Positions 1 to 10,763 of a DNA stretch of 64,000 nt are shown one piece after another. A program made the position numbers and the translations under genes. The stretch's first letter is position 1. Each line of letters begins with the position of its first letter. The stretch comes from Hedera helix (taxonomy: Eukaryota > Streptophyta > Magnoliopsida > Apiales > Araliaceae): NCBI GenBank assembly GCA_947179155.2, contig OX359266.1, forward strand, positions 44,566,039 to 44,630,038, written 5' to 3'. Under the pieces are notes generated by a model, which made no database searches, was not told where the DNA came from, and saw only the letters and a program-made list of their open reading frames with translations.

Positions 1-516
1 ATCTCCTTTTGATGCCATTCAGTAGAGTTCTATTCGTTACCTCCACTTGTCCATTGGCTTGAGGATGGGCAATCGATACCCTTCGATGCTGAATCCCCAA
101 GTCAGATAAGAATTTTTCGAACTCAGCTCCTACGAACTGCAGCCCGTTATCGGATACAAGGACCATCGGGATTCCAAATCTGAAGACAATATTTTCCTTG
201 AGGAAATGAATGCAATCCTGCTCGGTGATTCGCCGAAGTGGCTTCGCCTCTACCCATTTGGTTATATAATCAATTGCCACTATCATATAGGAGAATTGTC
301 CCTTGGCCTTCGGCATCGGCCCCACCAGATCAACACCCCAAACTGCAAAAGGAATTGGGGAAAGAACTGAAGATAGTTCTTCAGGTGGCCGATGTGCAAC
401 AGAACTGTTCAACTGACATTTGGGACACTTTTGCACAAACTCCTTTGCTTCCCGAAACATCGTCGGCCAATTGTATCCTTGACGGATGAGTTTATATGCC
501 AATGACTTGGCCCCCC
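1..516 (-). pseudogene. Tat integrase fragment (zinc-binding end and catalytic core)
   Basis: The minus-strand translation gives an integrase zinc-finger CPKC motif, then catalytic-core signatures: a GVDLVGP-like first Asp, VSDNG with the second Asp, and the HPQANGQVEVTN block carrying the final Glu near position 41. The reading frame is offset by one base from the upstream RNase H frame. The shift falls in the homopolymer C6 at 511-516, where the upstream frame runs into a TAA about 30 nt later. The fragment is cut by the window edge, so the C-terminal domain is not visible. It would insert cDNA into chromosomes in an intact element; here it could not be translated as part of the polyprotein. 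Confidence 0.88.
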
Positions 517-1515
517 ATATGGTCACCGCAAATTCCTTCATGCACTTTCCGAAGAGCATACGAAGCCTCCGACGGGATAAGACACTTTGCCAAGGGTCCC
601 GAATACACCCTTTGGAACAGATCTCCATCAATCAAACAAAAGTAGGCACTTCTATATTTTATCCTTTTTGCCAAAATTTTATCGCTTGGCAACTTACCTT
701 CGGCCAGATACTCTAAATAAGGAGTCAACCAACAATTAGATCTTTCCACACATTTGACCTCCTTTTTCAGTATACTAGGTTCAATCAATTCTTCAATGTA
801 CACTGATCCCGATAAAGACTCGTTCGAGGTAGTAGCAAGCTTTGACAGAGCATCAACCACAGTATTGTCATTCCGATCCACGTTTTGCAATGAATAAGAA
901 ACGAAGTATTGCAAAACACTCTTCACCTCGGACAGATACCTTGTCATTCTTGTTCCCCGAGCTTCATATTCTCCCTGAATCTGCTTTACCACAAGCTGGG
1001 AATCACTCATGATCAGCAAGCTCCTGACCTCCAAACTTCGAGCCAATCTTAGGCCAGCTAATATAGCTTCGTACTCCGCCTCATTATTGGTGGCTTTGAA
1101 TTTAAACCGGATTGCTTGTTGGACTCTGAAACCTTCAGGACTTGTCAAAATTACCCCGGCTCCACTCAAGTCTGCTGTGGATGATCCATCAACATTCAAA
1201 GTCCAAGAATGAGAGGGATCTGGCTGCCCCCCAGCTATTAGTGTTACATCCGATCCCGAAGAACCGATTGTCTCTTCTTCGGAGAACATGCACTCCACCA
1301 TAAAATCAGCCAATGCTTGGCCCTTTATCGCCGTCCGAGGACGGTATTCAATCGCGAACTGGCTTAGCTCAACAGCCCAAGCCACCATCCTTCCCGATGC
1401 ATCAGGCTTTTGGAGGATCTTCTTTAAAGGTTTGTCGGTGTAAACAATTATTACCCAACCCTGGAAGTAATGCCTTAGCTTTCTGCTAGCTATTACCAAG
1501 GAGTAGACACACTTC
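492..1515 (-). pseudogene. Tat RNase H region (remnant of RNase H1 plus second archaeal-type RNase H)
   Basis: The open frame of 335 codons begins inside the C-terminal part of the first RNase H, then carries the Tat-specific linker (AVELSQF..RPRTAIKGQALADF) and a full second RNase H. All four acidic catalytic residues of the second domain are visible: Asp in NVDGSS, Glu in NNEAEYEA, Asp in MSDSQL and Asp in VVDALSKLA. The 3' end enters the integrase zinc domain (ICGDHMGG) and then stops because of the frameshift. Tat elements carry this dual RNase H as a lineage hallmark. It is translatable in isolation but is separated from RT by a deletion, so it is called a pseudogene fragment. Confidence 0.9.
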
Positions 1516-1516
1516 T

Positions 1517-3229
1517 CTAAGTTGGCATACCTCGTTTGTTCATCATTCGCTGATAAGTGGCCCCGGCATTGATCAGCCCGAATGTCATCCGGTTATATGC
1601 ATAAATAGCCCGATGAGTAATGAATGATATCTTCGGGATGTCTTGCTTCTCCATCAAAATCTGGTTGTATACCGAAAAAGCATCCAGGAAGCTGAGTATA
1701 GCATTCCCCGAAGTAGCATCGATCAGCTGGTCGATGTGGGGTAGAGGATAGAAGTCTTTCGGGCATGCTTTATTTAGGTCCGTGTAATCTATGCAAACTC
1801 TCCATTTCCCATTTTGTTTGCGGACCAGCACAACATTTGCAAGCCATTCCGGGTATTCAATTTCCTCAATAATCCCGGCATCTAATAACTTTCCCACTTC
1901 TTCATCAATTATTTTCTGGCGTTCGGGAGCAAAAATACGCCTCTTCTGAAAGACAGGCTTCTTCTCGGGATCAACGGATAGCTTTTGAATGGCCACGTCT
2001 TCTGCCATCCCAGGCATATCTCGGGGTGTCCAGGCGAAGATATCGGCATAAGTTCTGAGTAGTTCAATTAACCCCCTTTTTAAAGTATCTTGCAACCCGG
2101 TCCCTATTTTAATCAACTTCTCGGTATTCCCCGGAATAAGCTGCACATTTTCAGTCTCTTCAGCTGGAGAGGCCAATGGCTCAGTAAGTCCCTCCGTGAA
2201 CGGCTCAACATCAACTGTCAAAGTTTGTCTCATTTTGCTGACCCCGATCACTGGTGCTGTAAGAGTGTGCCTATAACATTTTCTGGCAATGTCCAGATCT
2301 CCCTTGACTTCCCCGACTCCATGTGGGGTATGGAACTTCATTTTAAAATGGGCAATTGAAGTAACTGCTTGGAGTGCTGACAAAGTCGTCCTTCCAAGAA
2401 TGGCATTGTAAGCCGAATCTACTTGCACCACGAAGAACTTGACATTGACTATTACTTGTCTGGGAGACTCCCCGAACACCATGGGCAGCTCAATTGTGCC
2501 GATTACTGGCACCGCTTCATTCCCGAACCCATATAATGGAGATTCCTGGCCAACCTCCAGCTTCATTCCCTCCAGGTTCATGCGTTGGTAAGCATGACTG
2601 TATAAAACATCAACCGAAGACCCGTTGTCAATCATAATTCTTTTCATATCGACGGGCCCTACTTGGGCAGTTATCACCAATGCCCCTTCATGAGGTTCAA
2701 CTGAGTCAACTGGATAGTCCTCATCTGAAAATGAAATCACCGACCCCGGATATAATCGTTCTGTTTTAATCGGCTGCTCTGCTACAGCCATCACCACATC
2801 CGAGGTGGATCTTCTGCGTTTTCCCGATGACTTTATGGGCATACCCCCACTTATGACATCAATGACCCGTCTCGGCTGACTCCCACTAGCCTCGTTATGA
2901 TCGTTCTTTTGAGGCCGAACCCCCTGTGGGACTGTTTTCCCGGCAACAAAATGCTGCAGTCGTCCATGTTGGATATTTTTCTCAATCAATTTCTTTAAAT
3001 CTGGACATCCTTCAGCATCATGTCCTCTGTTCTGATGGTATTCACAGAACTGATTTTGAAATCCTTCATAACCCCTTTTACTCCGTGGGGGTTCATAAAA
3101 CTGAGTACCCCTGATTTCATTCAGCACCTGCACCCGATCAGTATTCAGGGGAGTAAATTGTTTTTGTCCAAATCTAGGTTGGGCGGGTGGTTTATTAGCC
3201 TGATTATTGCCCCTCGGGCCCAACCTATC
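1517..3229 (-). pseudogene. Tat gag zinc knuckle, protease and truncated reverse transcriptase
   Basis: In order: a CX2HX4HX4C knuckle (CEYHQNRGHDAEGC, about residues 61-74), a retropepsin with active site IDNGSS, then RT fingers and palm (WRVCIDYTDLN, YPLPHIDQL, and the first catalytic Asp in LSFLDAFSVYNQI). The frame is broken right after FGLINAGATYQRMMN. The YxDD box, thumb and most of the first RNase H are absent, and the sequence resumes in RNase H (RYANLEKCVYSLV) in another frame. Roughly 180-200 residues appear missing compared with normal Tat pol, so the RT is inactive. The upper boundary is the TSD of the nested Athila-like element. Confidence 0.92.
3225..3229. repeat. Target-site duplication CTATC (left) of the nested Athila-like element
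   Basis: CTATC sits immediately left of the TGGTAG LTR start and recurs at 9098-9102 right of the CCTATCA LTR end. A 5-bp TSD is the normal length for Ty3/gypsy integrase. Confidence 0.95.
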
Positions 3230-4887
3230 TGGTAGCTGTCGTTAACACTCCAAAATTAATCCTTACTTTCAATCACAAACTCAGTATAATAGCAAGCAAG
3301 GGTCGAACCCACAGAGAATGATTAATTTATTTTTATGCAATGTAAACTAGATTTGGGGGGTTTTGAACTAACCATAATTAACTAAATAAATAAAAGTAAA
3401 TTGATAAAATTAATTAATAAATTAAAAACTTCAGTTCTTCGGTTCAATCTCACCCTTATAATTAATAGATCAATCAATCCAAATATATTTTTATCCTTCC
3501 ATGAAACCAATAACCCTAGATAACAACAAGCTCTGCTATCCGAAATTTCCCATAATTTTAATCTAACAAAACAAGCTCTTCATTAGATTCTAACCATTAT
3601 ACAACCTAGAACAAGCTCTCTAAATTTAATATAATGGAAGCATTAATCACAAGGAAATTAGATTATTCTAAGCAACAATCTCATAAGCTCGGATTGTTTA
3701 ACTTACATCATGATAACCATAGCAATAAATAAAAGCTTGACCACAATCATCTATCACTATTCACTACCAACGATTAGGAACAATATCAATTACACGTAAT
3801 ATAATTCCTAAATCTAGCAATTGATAATAATTTGATTAAATCAACAGGCCAAAATTAAATCAATCAAATCCAATATCAAATAAACAATTAAAACAGATTA
3901 TCATAAATAATTTCATATGAGGAAGAATAAATAATATTACTGAATTAATTAAATCATTAATTATAATCGGGTTTGAAATTCCCTAGAACTGAATAATAAA
4001 ATTAGCCAAACATAATAAAAATAATAGATAAGAAAAACCTGATAGTGAGAGCTCCTAATTATCTCTAACAATCTGCTAAATAATTATAAAACTACTGAAA
4101 ACATGAGTCTCCTAATATATTTATAGAAATACAATAATAATCCTAAGCTAATGTGGAAAAGAAATCCAATTTGGAATCAAATTAATGCTCAAAATCCCGA
4201 AATAAGTCTGTTCCCAGCAATAACCGCGCGCCAAACACGCCCCAGCTGACCGGTCAACGCTCGCCCCGCGTATGCTGACGTCATCACGCTCCTCCGCGCA
4301 TTGCGCGGAGGCTTTCTGCAACGGAGGAAAAACGGCGTCGTTTCTTGTCCCCGCGTGCACTGCTTTGTCCTCTTCTCCGCGCATTGCGCGATGTATTTAC
4401 ATTACTCCAAACGGCGTCGTATTAACTGTCGGTGCTGATTCCTACCGCGCGCATCGCGCGGCTGAACTTAGCGAATTTACAATAATACCCCTCCGCGTCT
4501 TTTCTTCCTTAATTACGATAATGCCATCCGTTCTGGTTAATTACAGTTTTGTCATCAGACTTTTGCGGATTTTCCAGATTTGCCCCCAAGCTTTATTTTT
4601 CCTACAAAATAAAATATAAAAATAAATAAAAATAATATAAAAATACTAAAAATCCTAAAAACACATAATAATAAATAAAATTCCTAAAATACTAAAAACA
4701 AATAAAAACACATAAATAAAAAGAAATATAAAAATACTATAAAATTACCTAAATTAACATAAATTAACTAAAATCCTATAAAACCTATTAAAACCAAAAT
4801 AAGCTAAATAATTAAACATTTAAGCACACAATAAATATAAAAACTAATTATTAGGGAATAAAAATATCGTATAATTTAGCCCTATCA
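3230..4887 (-). repeat. 3' LTR of the Athila-like element
   Basis: Starts TGGTAGCTGTCG and ends AGCCCTATCA on the plus strand, and is nearly identical to 7440-9097. A TATAAATAT box on the minus strand lies at 4117-4125. A 200-bp GC-rich block with three palindromes (4291-4461) lies upstream of that box in transcript sense, so it belongs to U3. The rest is very AT-rich. Short open frames here (for example 4272-4619) recur in both LTRs and look non-coding. Confidence 0.96.
4291..4461. promoter_or_regulatory. GC-palindrome cluster in Athila-like LTR U3
   Basis: Three GC-rich inverted repeats lie within 171 bp of an otherwise AT-rich LTR. The first is CCTCCGCGCA-T-TGCGCGGAGG at 4291-4311 (10-bp perfect arms). 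The second is TCCGCGCATTGCGCGA around 4376-4391. The third is CCGCGCG-CAT-CGCGCGG at 4445-4461. ACGGCGTCGT occurs twice between them. Their placement upstream of the presumed TATA box suggests enhancer or factor-binding sites, but that is inference. They are also CpG-rich and could be methylation targets. Confidence 0.55.
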
Positions 4888-6366
4888 AATACCCCCACAC
4901 TTAGCTTTTGCTCGTCCTCGGGCAAAACAAAAATAAAAATAAACAAAAAACTAATAACCAAACAACTTACTTGAATAACTAATTAATATGAACCCAACAT
5001 TAGCCTCAAAGATTTTTAAAATAATAACTCAAAGAAAATTTCAAAATCATGCAAAATCCAAAAATTTAACATATTTATTAATCTTATTTACTCGAGACCC
5101 TTTGTGTGTGTGTGAATCCAAATGTATCAAACTAGCAAAAAAAACTTAGATCCGCTCACATAATTAAATGTCTCATAAAAGATATCAAAAATGGTTAGTT
5201 TCACAGCAAAACTCTATAGTCTTATTTTTCACATCACTTTCCACTAATATAGACAAATATAACTAGAAGATCAAAAGGTTTTTAATCAATGAAACATATT
5301 AGGATTATCAATTTTTTTCTTTCAATTATTTTTTTCAAAATTTTTTCTTTTAATGGGTGCATTTTATGCTCCATCCCATTTTTTCTTTTTTCATTTTTTT
5401 TTTCCATGGTGAGTGCATTTTATGCTCCATCTCACCAGCGAGTGCGTTTTACGCTGCATCTCACTTTTTCATGTGTTTATGAGTGAGTGCGTTTTACGCT
5501 CCATCTCAACCCACCACAAGATTTTTTTCCAATAATAATCCTAGAAAAATTACCTAAATCATCTCCTCCAAATTATATTTTGTCTTATATTTCACTTTAA
5601 ATAATGATCAAATAAGATATAGAGTTCAAAAATATCTTCCATAAGCATTTAACCATATAAACTTTCTCTTAATTAAAATTAGCTCAAACAATTGGATATA
5701 AGTGCATAAAAAGTTAAAGGATCTCAAACAAAGTAATTATCAATAAAAAGTCAAAATTCAGACTAAGCAAAAATTTATCATTTTTTCAAGAGTTATTAAA
5801 TAAAAATCAAAATTTTTATCATTGACTAAAAATTAAAATTCAATTAACTCATTGCTCAAGTGACACATCCTAAATAATACAAACAAATAAATTAAAATTA
5901 ACTAACTACCCATTTTCGTAGGAAACACGGTTACACTTAGCACGTGCAACAAGCCTTTAAACCCCAAGGTTACCCCAAGTGGACGAGTTTTGTCTCGTGA
6001 GGGTTTGCAGTGAATTTACCCACAAAATTTCAAAAATTTAAAATTTTTTAAAATTCCCTAAAAATAAAACAACTTTTTTTTTTTAAATAAAACAAAATTT
6101 TAAAATTCCCTAAAAATAAAACAAATTTGTTTTTTAAAAAATAAAATAAAACAAATTTTAAAATTCCCTAAAAATAAAACAAATATCCTAAATCCCTTCA
6201 CCCACACTTAAAATTTACATTGTCCCCAATGTAAACTATAATGCAAAGAAATGGGCACAAATAAATATAAAAAGAAAAAGGAAAAGAAATGCAAATCTGA
6301 TTTCATGGGTTGCCTCCCAAGCAGCGCCTTTGTTTATTGTCATTGACTCGACAACAGGCCAAACCA
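4888..6366 (-). other. Athila-like 3' internal non-coding region, with polypurine tract and 24-bp repeat
   Basis: No pol domain is visible in this stretch. On the minus strand the polypurine tract (TAAGTGTGGGGG) abuts the 3' LTR at 4888-4903. A 24-bp unit, GAGTGCGTTTTACGCTCCAT plus CTCA, occurs four times with small changes, starting at about 5355, 5411, 5440 and 5485. Near 6000-6190 there are A/T-rich direct repeats of AAATTCCCTAAAAATAAAAC. The segment at 6300-6360 (AAGGCGCTGCTTGGGAGGCA on the minus strand) is the kind of leader commonly seen after the coding part of Athila elements. Confidence 0.6.
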
Positions 6367-7305
6367 CTACGTCATTCCAACTTCATGAATTTTGAGTACC
6401 CCATCCATCACGTTATCCTTCATAGGTAGATTCAATCTCGCTTGCACGTGACATGAACGCTTTACTCCCTCTTCAACAAATAGGTACTTAAGATGATCGG
6501 TGAGAGTCTTTATAGTTGGAATGGGATCCTGCAAAACAAAAGATAGAAAATTTTCGTGAGTAGCATGTAATGGAATGGAAATAATTGCATGACTATCAAA
6601 AATCATTGGCAAAGAATTGAATGCAGTTTCAGCGTCCTTCAAATCTTGTTTCAACTCAATTTTTTTTGCCTCCTCTAACTTCAAACTGCTTGTCCTTGCA
6701 TCCTCTAAATTCTCTTTATCTATTTTCCCAAAAATTCTCTCCACCTTAGGCATGTTATCAACACAAAGAACATCATTGTCTACAATTATAATGTCCGTTT
6801 CTGCACTGATGTTGTCTGCTTCCTCTTGCATCGGTGTTTGAAGGAATGACCCTTGAGAATCTAATTGACCAATTGTGGGAGCAAGCTGACTCAGTTGATT
6901 CTCCAAATTATAGATAGAAGTTTTTGTCTCTTGTTGAAATTGTTGTGCTTGAGTCATGAAAGCATTAAACATATCTTCTAAAGATATGTCAGAACTAAAC
7001 GATTGGTCATGTTGTTGTTGGGGATATGGTTGCATGTACTGTGGATTATTTGAAATTTTTTGATTTTCATGCCAATTTACTGGTGAATTCTCATAGCTGA
7101 AATGCCCAAGGAAACCACCAGCTGCATTGACTTGTTCATAGGACTCCTCTCGAAGCATTGGGCACATATCAGTTGGGTGTCCTATTGTCGCACAAATCCT
7201 ACATGTACCTACAGCCATTTGATAAACAAAAGAAGTTAGACTATCAGTTTGATGCTCATAAGAAGAAATATTTACCTCATTAACATAATCACGCATGTCT
7301 TCCAT
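6367..7305 (-). pseudogene. Athila-type gag fragment with CCHC zinc knuckle
   Basis: A 312-codon open frame. Near residue 35 is CRICATIGHPTDMC, a CX2CX4HX4C nucleocapsid knuckle, followed by EQVNAAGGFLG and a Gln/Pro/Tyr-rich stretch. This combination is typical of Athila-lineage gag C-termini. The N-terminal capsid part is missing. The frame later runs through acidic, low-complexity sequence and a piece resembling the linker that precedes RT (PIPTIKTLTDHLKYLF), then stops. It therefore spans an internal deletion between gag and pol. It might still be translated and bind element RNA, but it cannot supply enzymes. Confidence 0.75.
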
Positions 7306-7417
7306 CCTTAACCTGCAAAACTCAATTAAACTATGAAAAACTATAAAAATAAAATCTAAGAAAAATTACTAAATTAAAAGAAAATTTACAAAAACACAAA
7401 AATAAATTAAAATCATT

Positions 7418-7435
7418 CCCCGGCAACGGCGCCAA
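7418..7435 (-). other. Primer-binding site of the Athila-like element
   Basis: The minus strand reads TGGCGCCGTTGCCGGGGA, four bases inside the 5' LTR (7440-9097). This matches the PBS commonly reported for Athila and related elements, usually assigned to tRNA-Asp. It fixes the element orientation. Confidence 0.85.
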
Positions 7436-7439
7436 AATT

Positions 7440-9097
7440 TGGTAGCTGTCGTTAACACTCCAAAATTAATCCTTACTTTCAATCACAAACTCAGTATAAT
7501 AGCAAGCAAGGGTCGAACCCACAGAGAATGATTAATTTATTTTTATGCAATGTAAACTAGATTTGGGGGGTTTTGAACTAACCATAATTAACTAAATAAA
7601 TAAAAGTAAATTGATAAAATTAATTAATAAATTAAAAACTTCAGTTCTTCGGTTCAATCTCACCCTTATAATTAATAGATCAATCAATCCAAATATATTT
7701 TTATCCTTCCATGAAACCAATAACCCTAGATAACAACAAGCTCTGCTATCCGAAATTTCCCATAATTTTAATCTAACAAAACAAGCTCTTCATTAGATTC
7801 TAACCATTATACAACCTAGAACAAGCTCTCTAAATTTAATATAATGGAAGCATTAATCACAAGGAAATTAGATTATTCTAAGCAACAATCTCATAAGCTC
7901 GGATTGTTTAACTTACATCATGATAACCATAGCAATAAATAAAAGCTTGACCACAATCATCTATCACTATTCACTACCAACGATTAGGAACAATATCAAT
8001 TACACGTAATATAATTCCTAAATCTAGCAATTGATAATAATTTGATTAAATCAACAGGCCAAAATTAAATCAATCAAATCCAATATCAAATAAACAATTA
8101 AAACAGATTATCATAAATAATTTCATATGAGGAAGAATAAATAATATTACTGAATTAATTAAATCATTAATTATAATCGGGTTTGAAATTCCCTAGAACT
8201 GAATAATAAAATTAGCCAAACATAATAAAAATAATAGATAAGAAAAACCTGAGAGTGAGAGCTCCTAATTATCTCTAACAATCTGCTAAATAATTATAAA
8301 ACTACTGAAAACATGAGTCTCCTAATATATTTATAGAAATACAATAATAATCCTAAGCTAATGTGGAAAAGAAATCCAATTTGGAATCAAATTAATGCTC
8401 AAAATCCCGAAATAAGTCTGTTCCCAGCAATAACCGCGCGCCAAACACGCCCCAGCTGACCGGTCAACGCTCGCCCCGCGTATGCTGACGTCATCACGCT
8501 CCTCCGCGCATTGCGCGGAGGCTTTCTGCAACGGAGGAAAAACGGCGTCGTTTCTTGTCCCCGCGTGCACTGCTTTGTCCTCTTCTCCGCGCATTGCGCG
8601 ATGTATTTACATTACTCCAAACGGCGTCGTATTGACTGTCGGTGCTGATTCCTACCGCGTGCATCGCGCGGCTGAACTTAGCGAATTTACAATAATACCC
8701 CTCCGCGTCTTTTCTTCCTTAATTACGATAATGCCATCCGTTCTGGTTAATTACAGTTTTGTCATCAGACTTTTGCGGATTTTCCAGATTTGCCCCCAAG
8801 CTTTATTTTTCCTACAAAATAAAATATAAAAATAAATAAAAATAATATAAAAATACTAAAAATCCTAAAAACACATAATAATAAATAAAATTCCTAAAAT
8901 ACTAAAAACAAATAAAAACACATAAATAAAAAGAAATATAAAAATACTATAAAATTACCTAAATTAACATAAATTAACTAAAATCCTATAAAACCTATTA
9001 AAACCAAAATAAGCTAAATAATTAAACATTTAAGCACACAATAAATATAAAAACTAATTATTAGGGAATAAAAATATCGTATAATTTAGCCCTATCA
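7440..9097 (-). repeat. 5' LTR of the Athila-like element
   Basis: Near-identical copy of 3230-4887 at an offset of 4210. One of the three differences (C to T) falls in the third GC palindrome, at 8655-8671, and breaks one of its base pairs. It is followed on the right by TSD CTATC at 9098-9102, then by Tat gag sequence. Confidence 0.96.
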
Positions 9098-9102
9098 CTA
9101 TC
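9098..9102. repeat. Target-site duplication CTATC (right)
   Basis: Matches 3225-3229 exactly and marks the junction between the nested Athila-like element and Tat gag. Confidence 0.95.
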
Positions 9103-10677
9103 CATCACATCCGACTTCCCTTCCTTAGGTTTGTACTGTTCAGATCCCCTCTGATTTTTGGACAAAGTAGTCATGGCCTCTTTAATGGCAATGAAATTCT
9201 CGGCTCGTTCATAAGCATCGGCCAGATCCTTCGGTGGTTTGAACATTATATTCTTCATTAGCTTCTTTGATCTGTAGATGTCCAACCCCGTTGTGAAGAA
9301 GCCCAACGCCTGGGTCATATCCAGGTTTACTACGGCCCCTGCCGCCTCCCTGAATCTTTGCACGTACTGGCCAAGGGTCTCATCTCCCTTTTGTTTGATT
9401 TGCATCAACGATGCAGTCAGCTTACCCCTTCTTTTGTTGCTGCCGAACCGGTCATGGAATTTATCACACAGCTCCTTCCATGAATTAATGCTCCCCGGCG
9501 GCAGAGACACAATCCACTGTTTTGCTGCCTTCTTCAGAGTGGTTATGAAAATCTTGCACATCCCTGCATCTGAATGGTTATAGTACCCCATCACAATCTC
9601 ATAAGAGTTGGTATGGTCGTAGGGATCTCCAGTGCCATCGAAAGACTCCAATGGTGGCAGCTTCATCTTCGGATCAGCCTTCTCCATATTGATCACAGCT
9701 GAGAATGGAGAATTGGTATTGGTGGGCTTTGCTACTGCCTTTACTTCGACAAGTTGTCGTTCCAATTCTACCATCATTTTCAGTAAGGGATCATCACTAT
9801 CATTAGCTTTCTGAATATCAGGTTCAGCCCCTGAATTCCTTCTCGGGCTACGAACTTCCCGATCATCACGGATATAACCCGCACCTCTCCTCGGGCTCCG
9901 TATCTCCCGATCATCGGGCACATACCCCGAACCTCTCCTCGGGCTCCTGATTTCTCGATCATTCTGCACATATCCCGAACCCTTCCTCGGGCTTCGTATT
10001 TCCCGATCATTGGGCCCATATCCCGAACCTTTCCTCGGGCTTCGTATTTTCCGATCATTGGGCCCATATCCCGAACCTCTTCTCGGGCTCCTACTTCGGG
10101 CATGACGACTTTGGGGAGATGGTGAACGCCTCCTTCGATCTGAATAAGTGGATCCCCTATCCCTAAAGGGGGTCGGCCCTCCACCTGCTTGCTCCGACTG
10201 TGGCTTTGGTGGGCCATAGCCATTTTCGACTCCATATTGTGATGTGGGTGGGTCATTCACCCGTCCCCGAACCTCTCTACTCTGGGGTGTCTGTACTCCA
10301 AACCCTTGCACTGTGTTCTGAGGCTCTTCATCTCTTTTCAATTCTGTCAGTAGAACAGCCCATCCTTCTTGCTGATGTTGAAGAGATAACATAGCCTCCT
10401 CTGCCGCTTTAATCCTCTGTCTTTTAATAAACTCCCTTTGCTCATGGAGATCTTCTCCTCCAATCATGTGTTCCCGAACAGAATCTTGACGAATGGTCCC
10501 CCTATCATGTCCCATACCAGGAGAGTCAAAGGAAGACAAACGCTGACGAACTGAGTTAGAGTGTGATGCCATCGATCCTCCCCTTTGATAGGAAGGACCC
10601 AATCTATCCTTCACCGAGCCTCTAACCGTTGGTGTTGACGAACCTGTCCGCTCCACATGATTACTCTGATAATCCAT
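9103..10677 (-). pseudogene. Tat gag polyprotein, interrupted by nested insertion
   Basis: The open frame starts at ATG 10677 and reads about 525 Tat codons before running a few codons into the nested LTR. The N-terminal third is polar and Arg-rich. Residues 183-200 are SR-like (RRRRSPSPQ.., RSRSPRRG). Residues 196-283 are five full 16-residue repeats plus a partial copy, of the form RSPRRGSGYxxxDREI. The capsid core (about residues 333-500) matches the plant retrotransposon gag family: FDGTGDPYDH, WKELCDKF..RF and LGQYVQRFREAAG. The zinc knuckle lies across the insertion, at about 3020-3060. The frame up to the break has no stop codons, so gag was intact when the Athila-like element inserted. 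Confidence 0.9.
9829..10092 (-). repeat. 48-bp in-frame tandem repeat encoding SR-like 16-residue units in Tat gag
   Basis: Five complete and one partial unit, period exactly 48 bp. The consensus residues are RSPR(R/K)GSGY, three variable residues, then DRE(I/V). The variable triplets differ between copies (GPN, GPN, VQN, VPD, IRD), so the array is not brand new. Confidence 0.9.
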
Positions 10678-10763
10678 AATCCTGCTAAACTTGCTTCTTA
10701 CTTCAACTGTGATTTTTCAAACAGAACAGCCCTCCTTCTAACGCCAATGTTAACGCCAAATTT
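10678..10763 (-). other. Tat 5' leader and likely primer-binding region
   Basis: Between the LTR edge (10764) and the gag ATG. The minus strand next to the LTR reads AAAATTTGGCGTTAACATTGG. The TTGGCGTTAACATTGGCGTT segment is where the PBS should lie, but I could not assign a tRNA. It contains a short direct repeat of TGGCGTTA. Confidence 0.55.

Larger units (their letters stand above)
3230..9097 (-). mobile_element. Complete non-autonomous Athila-like LTR retrotransposon (5868 bp), nested in the Tat element
   Basis: Two 1658-bp LTRs (3230-4887 and 7440-9097) start TG and end CA and flank a 2552-bp interior. TSD CTATC is present on both sides. The PBS (7418-7435) lies beside the right LTR and a G-rich polypurine tract (4888-4903) beside the left LTR, so transcription is on the minus strand. 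The interior encodes only a gag piece with a CCHC knuckle; no protease, RT, RNase H or integrase is visible. By eye the LTRs differ at only three positions (T/G at about 4043/8253, A/G at about 4424/8634, C/T at about 4450/8660), roughly 0.2%, so insertion is recent. Mobilisation must have used enzymes from another element. Confidence 0.96.

Noticed and set aside
4272..4619. 115-codon plus-strand and 78-codon minus-strand open frames in the GC-rich LTR part, repeated at 8482-8829 and 8358-8594
   Set aside because: They recur because the LTR is duplicated, overlap palindromic U3 sequence and encode no recognisable motif.
9780..10256. 158-codon frame on the minus strand overlapping gag
   Set aside because: Alternate frame of the 48-bp repeat array; a repeat with period divisible by three stays open in several frames.
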